From Bradyrhizobium roseum (GTDB taxonomy: Bacteria; Pseudomonadota; Alphaproteobacteria; Rhizobiales; Xanthobacteraceae), in the NCBI RefSeq assembly GCF_030413175.1, contig NZ_CP129212.1:6719001-6783000 (forward strand): 64,000 bases of DNA, given 5' to 3'. How positions within the stretch are numbered: the stretch's first letter is position 1; each line of letters starts with the position of its first letter. The notes beneath the pieces are model-generated. The model was given only the letters and a program-made list of their open reading frames with translations, ran no database searches and was not told where the DNA came from. Position numbers and translations under genes: made by a program. This document shows positions 45,925-55,081 of the stretch, piece after piece.

Positions 45925-46175
45925 ACTTGAGTCCCTCCCTGGCGGGAGGAGAACGTCATCGTAATCGACCGGTTCCTGTGATGCGCCTGGTCTCATGAAG
46001 CGCTTTCGACGAACAATCACCGCGGCCGGCGTAGGTCGCCTCGGGGCGCGTAAGCTAGTATCGGCCGCGGGGCGAATTCGTATGTTGAACCGGAACAGAG
46101 TGAAAATCAGTCGGTTAGCCATGGGCGTGCCGGCCCAAGCGGGCCAATCAGAAGTCCGTTGTCATTGAGGCTGAC

Positions 46176-46451
46176 ATGGCCAATGCCAAATTCGAACGTG
46201 CTCGTGCGCGGGCGCGACTTGCGCTGATTGCGCCGGCGGTCGACGACGTCACCGCTGCCTATTTCGACAGGGCGGTCGACAAGGTACTGCTGGAAGCCAA
46301 GCAGCGCGGAGAGAGCTCGGATGAGGAATTGATATCGACGCTGCTCGACGCCGTCGCCAGAAAATTCTTTTCACTGGGCTTGCGTGACAACGAGGCCGGG
46401 CGAAGCGCGGAGAACCCTTCAGCGCACAAGCCAAACCCGACCGACCATTAA
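46176..46451 (+). CDS. Small hypothetical protein
   Basis: The 91-residue product opens MANAKFERARARARLALIAP, with a predicted amphipathic helix and charged C-terminal part. No family is recognised. The gene is the first of three small plus-strand genes that precede the DedA gene. Its coding status rests on frame length, codon bias and an ATG at the start of the conserved-looking region. Confidence 0.55.
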   Translation: MANAKFERARARARLALIAPAVDDVTAAYFDRAVDKVLLEAKQRGESSDEELISTLLDAVARKFFSLGLRDNEAGRSAENPSAHKPNPTDH

Positions 46452-46600
46452 CTGTTCACCGCAACGTGAGCGCATATACCAGATGCAAATTCATGCAGGG
46501 CTGCGTGCTATTTGGTCTGGCATCGCCGTCAGTCAATACCTATCTGTCTATCAGGTAGGAAATTCGTCCCAAGGATAACTCCTGATAATGGAGCCATCTA

Positions 46601-46810
46601 ATGACGAATGTTCTAACCACTGGGGCCTTGTTTTCTGCTCCGACCAAAAAGCCCTCATTTTTTGTACGTTTGTTGCGCGCCCACGCTGAATCCAACCAGC
46701 AGCGGGCGGGTCGTGTCGTCGAGCGGTACATTGCCGACCACGGACTGCAGAAACTTTCGGATGATGCCGAGCGGCAGATCAGCCGCTTGATCGTCAAGGC
46801 GGGGAGATAG
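46601..46810 (+). CDS. Small hypothetical protein
   Basis: The 69-residue product MTNVLTTGALFSAPTKKPSF... ends ISRLIVKAGR and is rich in charged helices. ATG 46601 follows a GATAATGGAG-like leader. The stop is 2 bp before the ATG of the next small gene, consistent with a bicistronic unit. No family is recognised. Confidence 0.5.
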   Translation: MTNVLTTGALFSAPTKKPSFFVRLLRAHAESNQQRAGRVVERYIADHGLQKLSDDAERQISRLIVKAGR

Positions 46811-46812
46811 CC

Positions 46813-46935
46813 ATGCTCACGCTCATCATCATCCACGCAGTGACCCGGCTCGCTCGTTTCGGCAACGATGTCGGCGAGACGTGGCGTGAAGCGCAGCGCC
46901 TTCGCCGTAGCCTGGCTGGTCCGATCGAGGAATAG
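46813..46935 (+). CDS. 40-residue small protein
   Basis: ATG 46813 follows the stop of the previous small gene by 2 bp, and the GGGGAGA before that stop can serve as its ribosome site. The product is a hydrophobic N-terminus (LTLIIIHAVTRLARFG) followed by a charged segment ending in PIEE. Its compact spacing and codon use suggest a real gene. It may be membrane-associated. No family is recognised. Confidence 0.5.
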   Translation: MLTLIIIHAVTRLARFGNDVGETWREAQRLRRSLAGPIEE

Positions 46936-47062
46936 CCAGGGGCGGGATGGACACGATTCGCGTCTCGTTCTCAAACGGTATGCAGAGCTTGCCCACCTGA
47001 TCCGCAAATGGCGCGGAAGCCAAAGCTGGCCTCCGCGCCCATGCATGGTGCTCGCTCTCGCT

Positions 47063-47653
47063 TCAGTATCGCTCGATAATCCGTTCGAGCTTCCTGCTGA
47101 GCAACCAGGACAGGCCCAAGAACGCCACCAGCATTACGATGCCGAGTCCCGACGAGGCGTTGTTGAGGGCCGTTTCCGAAAAGTGGCCAAAGGCATAGCC
47201 GGCGGAAACAACGGCGCCGGACCAGAAGCCCGCCGCGACGAAGTTGAGCGCCAGGAACGTCGACCAGGGCAGCCGCGACATCCCGTAAGCAAATCCCGCG
47301 AGTCCGCGGACACCGTGCGGGAAACGGTGAAACAGGATCATCCACAAATAGTGCCGGTCCGTTAGACGGACGACTGTACGCACGGGCTTTTCGAACCGCG
47401 GAAAACGATCGAGCAGCCGCGGGCCGTAGCGCCGCCCGATCCAGAAACGAATGACGTCGCCGGTGAAGCTACCGAACCAGCTCACCGCGATCAGCGTGCC
47501 CAGATTCAATGCGCCCGCGTGGGCCGCATAGCCGGAGAACAGCGCCAGCAACAGGCTGTGCGAGGATGCATAGGCAAACACGAAGCTGTAGGCCGCATCG
47601 CCATGCTGGCGGATGAGGTCGAGAAATGAGGTCAGATCCGCCGGAAACAACAA
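47063..47653 (-). CDS. DedA-family membrane protein (second copy in window)
   Basis: The 196-residue protein has multiple hydrophobic helices and the DedA/VTT core: GDVIRFWIGRRYGPRLLDRF near residue 65 and the LFHRFPHGVRGLAGFAYGM segment near 107, in which conserved Arg and Pro residues are typical. Like other family members it probably acts in lipid flipping and membrane homeostasis. It lies 95 bp from the Rieske gene. It is not obviously linked in function to its neighbours. Confidence 0.85.
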   Translation of the reverse strand: MLFPADLTSFLDLIRQHGDAAYSFVFAYASSHSLLLALFSGYAAHAGALNLGTLIAVSWFGSFTGDVIRFWIGRRYGPRLLDRFPRFEKPVRTVVRLTDRHYLWMILFHRFPHGVRGLAGFAYGMSRLPWSTFLALNFVAAGFWSGAVVSAGYAFGHFSETALNNASSGLGIVMLVAFLGLSWLLSRKLERIIERY

Positions 47654-47748
47654 TGTCAGCCCGCCCTCTCATGGAATGTTCCCCCAGATGAGTGGGTTCG
47701 GAGCCGACGCTAGCATCCGGAAAACGGCCGCGAAAGCCGGCGCGGGTG

Positions 47749-48165
47749 CTACAAATCGACCACCACGTAGTCGCTCTCGACCGACACCGCGAGCGTTTCC
47801 GCCACATACGGGCCCTTTACCACCGCCGACCCCGGCTCGACATTGACCGGATAGGCCCGGGCGCGAAAGCGCCGGGGGTCGCAATAGGATTGGCCAGTGC
47901 GGATGTCGAATTCCCAGCCGTGCCAGGGGCAGCGAATGATCTCGCCGAGTTTGGTGTATTCGATCTCGCCGGGATCGGAGGATTGTGCGAGCCCGATCAG
48001 CGGCCCCTCGCACAAGGCCGCGCCCTGATGCGGGCAGCGGTTCAACAGGCCGAAGAACTCGCCCTTGATGTTGAAGATCGCGATCGGCCGCTCATCGATG
48101 GTGAGGAATTTTCGCGTCCCCGGCGGAAGCTCTTCTACCGGGGCGATCACATGCCGAACCATCAA
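47749..48165 (-). CDS. Small Rieske-type [2Fe-2S] protein
   Basis: The 138-residue protein has both halves of the Rieske site: CPHQGA (44-49) and CPWHGWEFD (near 79-87), with the C-x-H/C-x-x-H ligands. There is no catalytic oxygenase domain, so it is a ferredoxin-type electron carrier. Its ATG overlaps the stop of the amidohydrolase gene by 4 bp (48162-48165), the third gene of a translationally coupled set. Which enzyme it serves is not clear from the sequence. Confidence 0.88.
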   Translation of the reverse strand: MMVRHVIAPVEELPPGTRKFLTIDERPIAIFNIKGEFFGLLNRCPHQGAALCEGPLIGLAQSSDPGEIEYTKLGEIIRCPWHGWEFDIRTGQSYCDPRRFRARAYPVNVEPGSAVVKGPYVAETLAVSVESDYVVVDL

Positions 48166-49265
48166 GATATTCCATACAGCTTCTTCGCGTTGCCGAGATA
48201 AAACGCTTCGCGGTTGGCGTCGCTGACGCCGGCCGGCAGCACGCGTGAGGGTTCATCGAAATCCCAGTGCGGATAATCCGTCGCGAACAGCAGCTTGTCC
48301 CAGCCGATCCATTCGATCACCTGGAACAGATGCTCGCGGCGCTCCGGGTCTTCCATCGGCTGCGTGGTCCACCAGACGTGGTCGCGGATATATTCCGACG
48401 GCTTGCGCTTCAGGTGCGGAACCTCGCTGTGCAGCCGCTCGAAATTCTTGTCGAGCCGCCAGCCCAGCGATGGCGCCCAGCCGAAGCCGGCCTCGATCAT
48501 CACCATCTTCAGTTTCGGATAACGCTCGAACACGCCTTCGAGCACCAGGCTCGCCAGCACGGTCTGCTGGCACTGCGCGTGGCCGACCATCTCCTCGATG
48601 TAGAAGCTCGGCCAGCCCGAGGGGGTAAGCGGATTGCCGCCGAAGCCGAAGGCATGAACGCCCACGGGAAGCCCGATTTCCTGCGCCGCCTCGTAGATCG
48701 GCCAGTAGCGGCGCTGGCCGAGCGGCTCGACATTGCGCGAGAGCAGCAGCACCTGGACGAAATTCTTGTCGCCTGCGCGCCTGCGGATTTCAGCGGCGGC
48801 GGCAGCACCGTCCTCGGTCGGGACGACGATCGAGGCCTTCAGGCGCGTGTCCTTGCTGGTCCATTTCTCGATCTGCCAGTCGTTGATCGCGACGCAAAGC
48901 GCGCCGGCAAAATCCTGGTTGCGCAGGCCCTGCCCGCTGGCGAGCGGATTGAGCACGCCGAGCGCGACATTATAGGGATCGAGCAACTGCTTCTGCATGA
49001 AGGACAGCGAGGAACCCTGCGGCCCGCCCTCCGGCGGCCAGGCGTCGCGGCGCGAGGCGTTGGGCTGCGCCTTCGGATACGGCGGGCCTTCCATCATGCC
49101 GTGATAGGCCTGGATGCCGTAGGTTTCGAGATGCGCGTGCCAGCGCTTGGCCATGAACGGATAAAGCTCGTCCTTGGTCGCGCGGGCCGGGTGAATATCG
49201 CAATCGGCAATCGCGGTCTTGACGCTGACGGATGCTGACGGCTCGGGACGGAACTGGACGTTCAT
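48162..49265 (-). CDS. Amidohydrolase-superfamily metalloenzyme (ACMSD-like family), second of a pair
   Basis: The 367-residue TIM-barrel protein belongs to the amidohydrolase-2 family (decarboxylases and hydrolases). The N-terminal metal site reads DCDIHPA, a DxH variant of HxH seen in part of this family. GVHAFGFGG supplies an inner His and FATDYPHWDF the C-terminal Asp. It is a paralogue of the upstream gene, whose stop it overlaps by 4 bp, and it overlaps the Rieske gene by 4 bp. Decarboxylase, hydratase and hydrolase activities are all possible. Confidence 0.85.
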   Translation of the reverse strand: MNVQFRPEPSASVSVKTAIADCDIHPARATKDELYPFMAKRWHAHLETYGIQAYHGMMEGPPYPKAQPNASRRDAWPPEGGPQGSSLSFMQKQLLDPYNVALGVLNPLASGQGLRNQDFAGALCVAINDWQIEKWTSKDTRLKASIVVPTEDGAAAAAEIRRRAGDKNFVQVLLLSRNVEPLGQRRYWPIYEAAQEIGLPVGVHAFGFGGNPLTPSGWPSFYIEEMVGHAQCQQTVLASLVLEGVFERYPKLKMVMIEAGFGWAPSLGWRLDKNFERLHSEVPHLKRKPSEYIRDHVWWTTQPMEDPERREHLFQVIEWIGWDKLLFATDYPHWDFDEPSRVLPAGVSDANREAFYLGNAKKLYGIS

Positions 49266-50338
49266 GGCGTCGTCTCCTTCGCTACCAACCGCCCATATGT
49301 CGCGAGCGGATTGTCGATCATGATCTTGCGCACCAGTTCCGGCGACAGGCCCGGCGGCAACACCTCGTCGCCATCGAACTGCCAGTGCGGGTAGTCGGTC
49401 GAGAATAGGAGCAATTCGTCCGACTGCATATGGTCAAACAAGCGGTTCAGGGTTGCCGGGTCGGGAGGCGCATCCACCGGCTGCAGCGAGAAGCGGATAT
49501 TGCTGCGCACAATATCCATTGGCGCACGGTCGACCCACGGCGTTTCCATCCGTACGCCGCGCCAGAACTTGTGCAGCCGCCACAGATAGGGCGGCAGCCA
49601 GGTGAAGCCTGACTCCAGCATCACCATTTTCAGCTTCGGATATTTGGCGAACACGCCCTCCACGATCAGGCTGGTGAGCTGGGTCTGGAACGCGGTGGCC
49701 TGCGCGACATAGTCCTCGATGTGGTAGGAGCCCCAGCCGACCGAGGTCGGCGGATTATGATAGGCGCTGCCGGCGTGGATACCGATCGTCAGCCCCAGCC
49801 GTTCGGCCGCCGCATAGATCGGCCAGTAGGCGCGCTTGCCCAAGGGCATGTCGCCCATGACCAGCATCAGCACCTGGACGAAGCGCTTGTCTTTGGCGCA
49901 ACGCTCGATCTCGGCGACGGACTTTTCGACGCTCTGGGTTGGGATCACGATCGAGCCGCGCAGCCGGTCGTCCTTGTCGAGCCACTCCTTGACCAACCAG
50001 TCGTTCAGCGCGCGGCAGAACGCGTCCTGCATGTCTTCGGAGAACACCATCTGCACGCCGTACAAGGGATTGCAGATGCCGTAGCTGACCTGAAACCGGT
50101 CCAGCGCCTGCTTCTGCATGTCGGCCAGGTTCGAGCCCGGCTTGCCCTGCCCCGGCCGCCAGTCCGGGCGGGAGGAGATCGGCGAATTCGTCGGATAGGA
50201 TTGCGAGACCAGGTCGGTCATGCCGCGCGTCGTCACCTGGTCGCGCCAGTAGTCGTTCATGTAGGGCAACAGGCTGGTGAGATGAGGAACGGCGGGATGC
50301 AGATCGCAATCCACGCCCCCGGCAATCGGCGACGTCAT
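49262..50338 (-). CDS. Amidohydrolase-superfamily metalloenzyme (ACMSD-like family), first of a pair
   Basis: ATG is complementary to 50336-50338, giving 358 residues. The N-terminus reads GVDCDLHPAVPHL (DxH site), IGIHAGSAYH and FSTDYPHWQF cover the other metal ligands, and KYPKLKMVMLESGFTWLPP is shared with the downstream paralogue. The gene heads the operon amidohydrolase-amidohydrolase-Rieske and diverges from cinA-like and VOC genes across 131 bp. A catabolic, possibly aromatic or heterocyclic, substrate is likely but not identifiable. Confidence 0.83.
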   Translation of the reverse strand: MTSPIAGGVDCDLHPAVPHLTSLLPYMNDYWRDQVTTRGMTDLVSQSYPTNSPISSRPDWRPGQGKPGSNLADMQKQALDRFQVSYGICNPLYGVQMVFSEDMQDAFCRALNDWLVKEWLDKDDRLRGSIVIPTQSVEKSVAEIERCAKDKRFVQVLMLVMGDMPLGKRAYWPIYAAAERLGLTIGIHAGSAYHNPPTSVGWGSYHIEDYVAQATAFQTQLTSLIVEGVFAKYPKLKMVMLESGFTWLPPYLWRLHKFWRGVRMETPWVDRAPMDIVRSNIRFSLQPVDAPPDPATLNRLFDHMQSDELLLFSTDYPHWQFDGDEVLPPGLSPELVRKIMIDNPLATYGRLVAKETTP

Positions 50339-50469
50339 GGTGTTTCCTCTTCGGCCCGCGTGGCAGCTTTGTTCAGGATATTCAATCAGGACCGTCCCTG
50401 CGCCGCAACTCGGCAAATGTGGACCTCCTGTGCTAAGAATACATGACTGGCGGACTTTTGGGAGCTGAG

Positions 50470-50952
50470 ATGAAAGAACTCGTAACGATAGCCGAGAGAA
50501 TCGCCGCAAAGCTGATCGAGCGAAAACAGACGATTGCGGTTGCGGAATCCTCGACCGGCGGACTGATCTCGGCGGCGCTGCTGTCGGTGCCGGGCGCATC
50601 CGCCTATTTCCTCGGCGGCGCCGTGGTCTATACGCGCGACGCGCGGCGGCTGCTGATGGACATTCCCGACGAGGCGATGAAGGGCATCCGCTCGGCGTCC
50701 GAACCTTACGCGCGGCTGCTGGCAAGCCAGGTTCGCACGCGCTTTGCGACCGACTGGGGACTATCGGAAACCGGCGCGACCGGGCCGACCGGCAACCGCT
50801 ACGGCGACGCCGCCGGCCATAGCTGCATGGCGGTGGCGGGGCCGCAGAACCAGGTGTTCACGTTGGAGACCGGCAGCAATGACCGGCAGACCAACATGCA
50901 GGCGTTTGCGCGAACGGCGCTGAGTTTGTTGCTGGAGAATTTGTCGAAGTAG
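50470..50952 (+). CDS. CinA C-terminal-type nicotinamide-nucleotide amidohydrolase
   Basis: The 160-residue protein (ATG 50470, GGGAG about 6 nt upstream) has AESSTGGLISAALLSVPGAS near residue 26 and SETGATGPTG near 103, the core of the CinA C-terminal (PncC) domain. It deamidates nicotinamide mononucleotide in NAD salvage. A Ser replaces the Cys often found in the AESxTGG motif, which may alter but not abolish activity. It diverges from the amidohydrolase operon and is 17 bp from the VOC gene. Confidence 0.8.
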   Translation: MKELVTIAERIAAKLIERKQTIAVAESSTGGLISAALLSVPGASAYFLGGAVVYTRDARRLLMDIPDEAMKGIRSASEPYARLLASQVRTRFATDWGLSETGATGPTGNRYGDAAGHSCMAVAGPQNQVFTLETGSNDRQTNMQAFARTALSLLLENLSK

Positions 50953-50969
50953 ATTGTAGGGAAGCCGTC

Positions 50970-51857
50970 ATGCAACAATTCGACCGCGCTGCTGAGGATC
51001 TCGGCAACTCGATCCATTTCGAGCACGTCAACGTCACCATTCCCGACCAGCGGCTGGCGACGCTGTTCTATGTCGCCGGCCTCGGGCTGACGCGCGATCC
51101 CTATCTGATGGTGTCGGACACCAACATGTGGGTCAATGTCGGCAGAAGCCAGTTTCATTTGCCGCACGGCAACGCGCAGGTGCTGCGCGGCCATACCGGC
51201 CTCGTCATCGCCGGCCGCGCGGCGCTGCTGGAGCGGCTGGCGTCGGTCGCGAAACGGCTGGAAGGCACGGCGTTCGCATTCACCGAGCATAACGACCATG
51301 TCGAGGCAATCTGCCCCTGGGGCAACCGCCTGCGCTGTTACGAGCCGGATGCGGCCCGCTTCGGGCGCATCACGCTCGGCATTCCCTACGTCGAGTTCGA
51401 CGTGCCGGCCGGCACTGCAAAGGCGATCGCGGCCTTCTATCCGGCGATCATGGGAATGCAGGCCGAATTTGTGAACGGCGATGCGGCCATGGCGCGGGTC
51501 AAGGTGGGCAAGGACCAAGTTCTGCAGTTCCGGGAGACCGACCGGCGTCACCCGGAATTCGACGGGCACCACGTCCAGATCTACATCACGGATTTCTCAG
51601 GCCCCCACCGTCGCCTGAAGGAGCGCGGCCTGGTCTCGCAGGAAGACAACCAGTATCAGTACCGCTTCCGCGACATCGTCGATCTCGACGGCGGCAAGCA
51701 TCTGTTCACCGTCGAGCACGAGGTCCGCAGCGCGACGCACCCGATGTTCATGCGACCGCTGGTCAACCGCAATCCGGCCCAGACCAACCGCACCTACGCA
51801 CCCGGCCACGAAGAGTGGGCATACGCGATGGGACCGGACGAGTATGATCGGCGATAG
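50970..51857 (+). CDS. VOC-superfamily protein (glyoxalase/dioxygenase fold)
   Basis: The 295-residue protein opens with IHFEHVNVTIPDQRLATLFY, a typical vicinal-oxygen-chelate strand with a metal-binding His, and has a second VOC half from about 128 (GRITLGIPYVEFDVPAGTAK) with HHVQIYITDF. It may be a ring-cleaving dioxygenase, isomerase or glyoxalase. It is co-directional with the cinA-like gene and divergent from the amidohydrolase/Rieske operon. Metal dependence is likely; the substrate is unknown. Confidence 0.78.
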   Translation: MQQFDRAAEDLGNSIHFEHVNVTIPDQRLATLFYVAGLGLTRDPYLMVSDTNMWVNVGRSQFHLPHGNAQVLRGHTGLVIAGRAALLERLASVAKRLEGTAFAFTEHNDHVEAICPWGNRLRCYEPDAARFGRITLGIPYVEFDVPAGTAKAIAAFYPAIMGMQAEFVNGDAAMARVKVGKDQVLQFRETDRRHPEFDGHHVQIYITDFSGPHRRLKERGLVSQEDNQYQYRFRDIVDLDGGKHLFTVEHEVRSATHPMFMRPLVNRNPAQTNRTYAPGHEEWAYAMGPDEYDRR

Positions 51858-51884
51858 CGGGTAGTGTTAACCGCAAACAACGCT

Positions 51885-51986
51885 CGTCATCTCCCGCGAA
51901 GGCGGGGGATCCAGTACGCCGAGGCGCCTCGATTCAACAACTGCCTTCTCTGGAATAGTGGATCACCCGCTTTCGCGGTTGATGAC
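51885..51986. repeat. Palindromic repeat after the VOC gene
   Basis: CGTCATCTCCCGCGAAGGCGGGG and the inverted ccccgcc-like/GATGAC end flank the 51885-51986 stretch between the VOC and HlyD genes. Internal cccgctttcgcgg pairing is visible. It belongs to the same class of dispersed palindromes as the others in this window. Confidence 0.6.
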
Positions 51987-52031
51987 AACTGAGGGGCTTT
52001 TGAGGGCGATGACAACTAAGAGCGCCCGCCC

Positions 52032-53342
52032 TCACCGCTCCCGGAACGAACGCATCAGTTGGTCGCTGAACGGTTTCATCAAGTACGAAAACATCGTGCG
52101 GTCGCCGGTCTGGACGAACGCTTCCACCGGCATGCCCGGGATGATCTTGACGTTGTCGCCGAGGCGGGCGACTTCAGCCGGCGGCAGCGAGACGCGGATG
52201 GTGTAGTAGCTCTGGCCGGTGCGCTGGTCGGTGGCGACGTCGGCGGAGACGCGGGTCACCACACCATTGAGTTCCGGCGTGGTGCGCTGGTTGAAGGCGG
52301 AAAGCCGCAAGAGCGTCTTCTGGCCGATCTGCAGCTTGTCGATGTCCTGCGGATTGACCTTGGCCTCGACCGATAGATCGTCCGCCTTCGGCACGACCAT
52401 CATGATGGCATCGCCTGCGGTGATGACGCCACCGACAGTGTGTACCGTCGACTGCAACACGACGCCGTCCTGCGGCGCGCGGATGTCGATGCGGCGGAGT
52501 TGATCCTCGGCGGTGACCTTGCGCTCGACAAATTCGCCGATCTTGTCGTTGGTCTCGCGCAGATCCTTGGAAACCTCGCTGACAACGTCCTTGTCGACCT
52601 GGATGATCTGCAGTTCGGTCTCGGTGATCTTGCCCCTCGCCTGCGCGCGCGCCGCAATGTATTGCCCGCGCTCACCGGTCAGGCGGGCAAGGTCGCGCTC
52701 CAGCACGGTCAGGCGCGAGATCTGGATCAGGCGCTGCTCGTAGAGCTGGCGCACACCGACCAGTTCCTTTTCGACCAGCGAGATTTCCTTTTCCTTTGCC
52801 TGCTCCTGCGCCGTCAGTCCCACGATCTCCTCGTTGAGCTGCGCCACCCGCTCGCGCAGCTGCGATTTTTGACCGGCGCGTCCGTTGACCCGGACCTCGA
52901 ACAGCTTGGTTTCGCTGGCCAGGACGTCGCGGACTTCAGGGTCGCCGGCCTGGTCGGTCAACTGTGCGGGAAACTTGATCTTGTCGAGGCCGCGTTGCTC
53001 GGCCTCCAGCCGCGCCGCACGCGCCCACAATCCGTTCAACGTCTTGACGACGATGGCCAAGCCCGCCTTGACCACGGTCTCGTCGAGCCGCACCACGATG
53101 TCGCCGGCCTTGACGACGTCGCCGTCACGCACGCGCACTTCCCCGACCACGCCGCCGGTCGGGTGCTGCACCTTCTTGACGTTGGAATCCACCACCACCG
53201 AGCCCGGCGCGATCAGCGCGCCCGATATCTGCACCGTCGAGGCCCAGCCGCCGAACCCGCCGGCCAGCACCAGAATCAGCGCGAGGCCGACGATCAGATG
53301 CCCGCGGATGGAACGGTGTGCGCCTTTCAGTTCGGCGGTCAT
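52032..53342 (-). CDS. Type I secretion membrane-fusion protein (HlyD/PrtE family)
   Basis: The 436-residue protein has one N-terminal membrane anchor (residues about 18-38), a biotinyl-lipoyl-like strand region and a long coiled-coil hairpin (about 100-285), then a C-terminal beta domain (RVSADVATDQRTGQSYYTIR). It connects the inner-membrane ATPase to an outer-membrane channel. It overlaps the ATPase gene by 4 bp (53339-53342). No TolC-type gene is adjacent. Confidence 0.9.
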   Translation of the reverse strand: MTAELKGAHRSIRGHLIVGLALILVLAGGFGGWASTVQISGALIAPGSVVVDSNVKKVQHPTGGVVGEVRVRDGDVVKAGDIVVRLDETVVKAGLAIVVKTLNGLWARAARLEAEQRGLDKIKFPAQLTDQAGDPEVRDVLASETKLFEVRVNGRAGQKSQLRERVAQLNEEIVGLTAQEQAKEKEISLVEKELVGVRQLYEQRLIQISRLTVLERDLARLTGERGQYIAARAQARGKITETELQIIQVDKDVVSEVSKDLRETNDKIGEFVERKVTAEDQLRRIDIRAPQDGVVLQSTVHTVGGVITAGDAIMMVVPKADDLSVEAKVNPQDIDKLQIGQKTLLRLSAFNQRTTPELNGVVTRVSADVATDQRTGQSYYTIRVSLPPAEVARLGDNVKIIPGMPVEAFVQTGDRTMFSYLMKPFSDQLMRSFRER

Positions 53343-55081
53343 GATTTCTTCACGGCTCCCGCATCGGATACGATCTTGATCGGCGGCGGCGGCGCCCGCT
53401 GCAGCACCTGGCCGAGCACGGTCTCCTTCGGCCCGAACGCCTGCATGCGGCCGTCCTTCAGCACCAGCAGCTGATCAACTGCCTCGATGCCGATCGGCCG
53501 GTGCGCCACCACGACCACGACCGCGCCGCGCTCTCGCGCGCTACGTACCGCGCGCGTCAGCGCCTCGTCGCCCTCGCTGTCGAGATTGGAGTTCGGCTCG
53601 TCGAGCACGATCAGGAACGGATTGCCGTAAAGCGCGCGAGCCAGCGCCACGCGCTGGGCCTGGCCGGCGGAAAGCGCCGTCCCCTGTTCGCCGATCTGGG
53701 TGTCATAGCCATCGCGCATCTTGATGATCATCTCATGCACGCCGGCTTCCTTGGCAGCGGCAATGATCGCCTCCGACTTCGCCTCGGGATCGAAGCGGCA
53801 GATGTTCTGCGCCACGGTGCCTGCGAACAATTCGACGTCCTGTGGCAGATAGCCGATATAGCGGCCGAGCACGTCGGACGACCACTGATCGAGCGCCGCG
53901 CCGTCGAGCCGGACCTTGCCACGGGCCGGCGTCCAGACGCCGACGAGCGCGCGCACCAGCGACGACTTGCCTGAGCCGCTCGGGCCGATGACGCCGACGC
54001 CGGTGCCGGCATCGGCCGCGAAATTGACGTCCTGCACGATGACGCGCTGCTCGCCCGGCGGCACGATGCTGACGGCTTCGACCGACAGCCGCTTCGACGG
54101 GGCCTGCAGCAGCGTCTGCTCGTTCGCCGGCGGTATTTGCTGCAGCAGTCTGGACAGGCGATCCCAGCTCTGGCGCGCGGCGACAAAACCCTTCCAGTGC
54201 GCGATCGCGAGATCGACCGGCGCGAGCGCGCGGGCGCTCAGGATCGAGCCCGCGATGATGATGCCGCCGGTGGCTTCCTGATGGATCACGAGGTAAGCGC
54301 CGACCGCGAGCACCGCCGATTGCAGCATCATGCGCAAGACTTTGGCGACCGCCCCGAGGCCGCCGGCGACGTCGCTGGCACGCTGATTGCCCGCCAGATA
54401 GGTCTCGTTGGCCTCGCTCCAGCGCCGGGTCAAGCGGCCGGACATGCCCATCGCAACCAGCACCTCGGCATTGCGGCGGCTGGTGGCGGCGAGATCGTTG
54501 CGCTGCGCCGCCAGCGTCATCGCCTCCTTGGCCGGCGTGCGCGACATGAACTCGGTGATCAGCGTCAGCGTCACCAGGATGATCGCGCCGACCAGGGCGG
54601 TGACGCCAAGCAGCCAGTGAAACGCAAAGCAGATCGCCAGGTAGAACGGCAGCCAGGGCAGATCGAAGAACGCGCCCGGCCCCATGCTGCCGAGAAACGA
54701 CCTGATATTGTCGAGATCGCGCAAGGGCTGCAGGCCCTCATTGCGGCTACCGACCAGCAGCGGCAGGCGGACCACGGTTTCAAACACCCGCGCATTGAGC
54801 GCTTCGTCGAGCGCGGTGCCGATGCGGCCCAGGATTCGACCGCGAATCAGGTCGAGGCCGCCCTGGGCGATGTAGAGGCCGGCGGCGAGAATCACCAGGC
54901 CGACCAGGGTCGGCACGCTGCGGCTCGGCAGCACGCGGTCATAGACCTCCAGCATGAAGATCGAGCCGGTGAGGTACAGCAGATTGATCATGCAGCTCAT
55001 GACGCCGACGCCGATGAAGGCGTTGCGGCAGGCGCGCAATGCCTCACCGAGCTCGGATCGCCGGACGGGAGCGGCTGCCAT
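53339..55081 (-). CDS. Type I secretion permease/ATPase (PrtD family)
   Basis: The 580-residue ABC exporter has six membrane helices in the first 300 residues and a nucleotide-binding domain: GPSGSGKSS (366-374), LSAGQAQ (470-476) and FLIVLDEPNSNLD (489-501). It lacks the N-terminal peptidase domain of bacteriocin exporters and fits RTX-protein/protease exporters. No RTX substrate gene lies in the window on either side, so the cargo must be encoded elsewhere. Confidence 0.9.
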   Translation of the reverse strand: MAAAPVRRSELGEALRACRNAFIGVGVMSCMINLLYLTGSIFMLEVYDRVLPSRSVPTLVGLVILAAGLYIAQGGLDLIRGRILGRIGTALDEALNARVFETVVRLPLLVGSRNEGLQPLRDLDNIRSFLGSMGPGAFFDLPWLPFYLAICFAFHWLLGVTALVGAIILVTLTLITEFMSRTPAKEAMTLAAQRNDLAATSRRNAEVLVAMGMSGRLTRRWSEANETYLAGNQRASDVAGGLGAVAKVLRMMLQSAVLAVGAYLVIHQEATGGIIIAGSILSARALAPVDLAIAHWKGFVAARQSWDRLSRLLQQIPPANEQTLLQAPSKRLSVEAVSIVPPGEQRVIVQDVNFAADAGTGVGVIGPSGSGKSSLVRALVGVWTPARGKVRLDGAALDQWSSDVLGRYIGYLPQDVELFAGTVAQNICRFDPEAKSEAIIAAAKEAGVHEMIIKMRDGYDTQIGEQGTALSAGQAQRVALARALYGNPFLIVLDEPNSNLDSEGDEALTRAVRSARERGAVVVVVAHRPIGIEAVDQLLVLKDGRMQAFGPKETVLGQVLQRAPPPPIKIVSDAGAVKKS

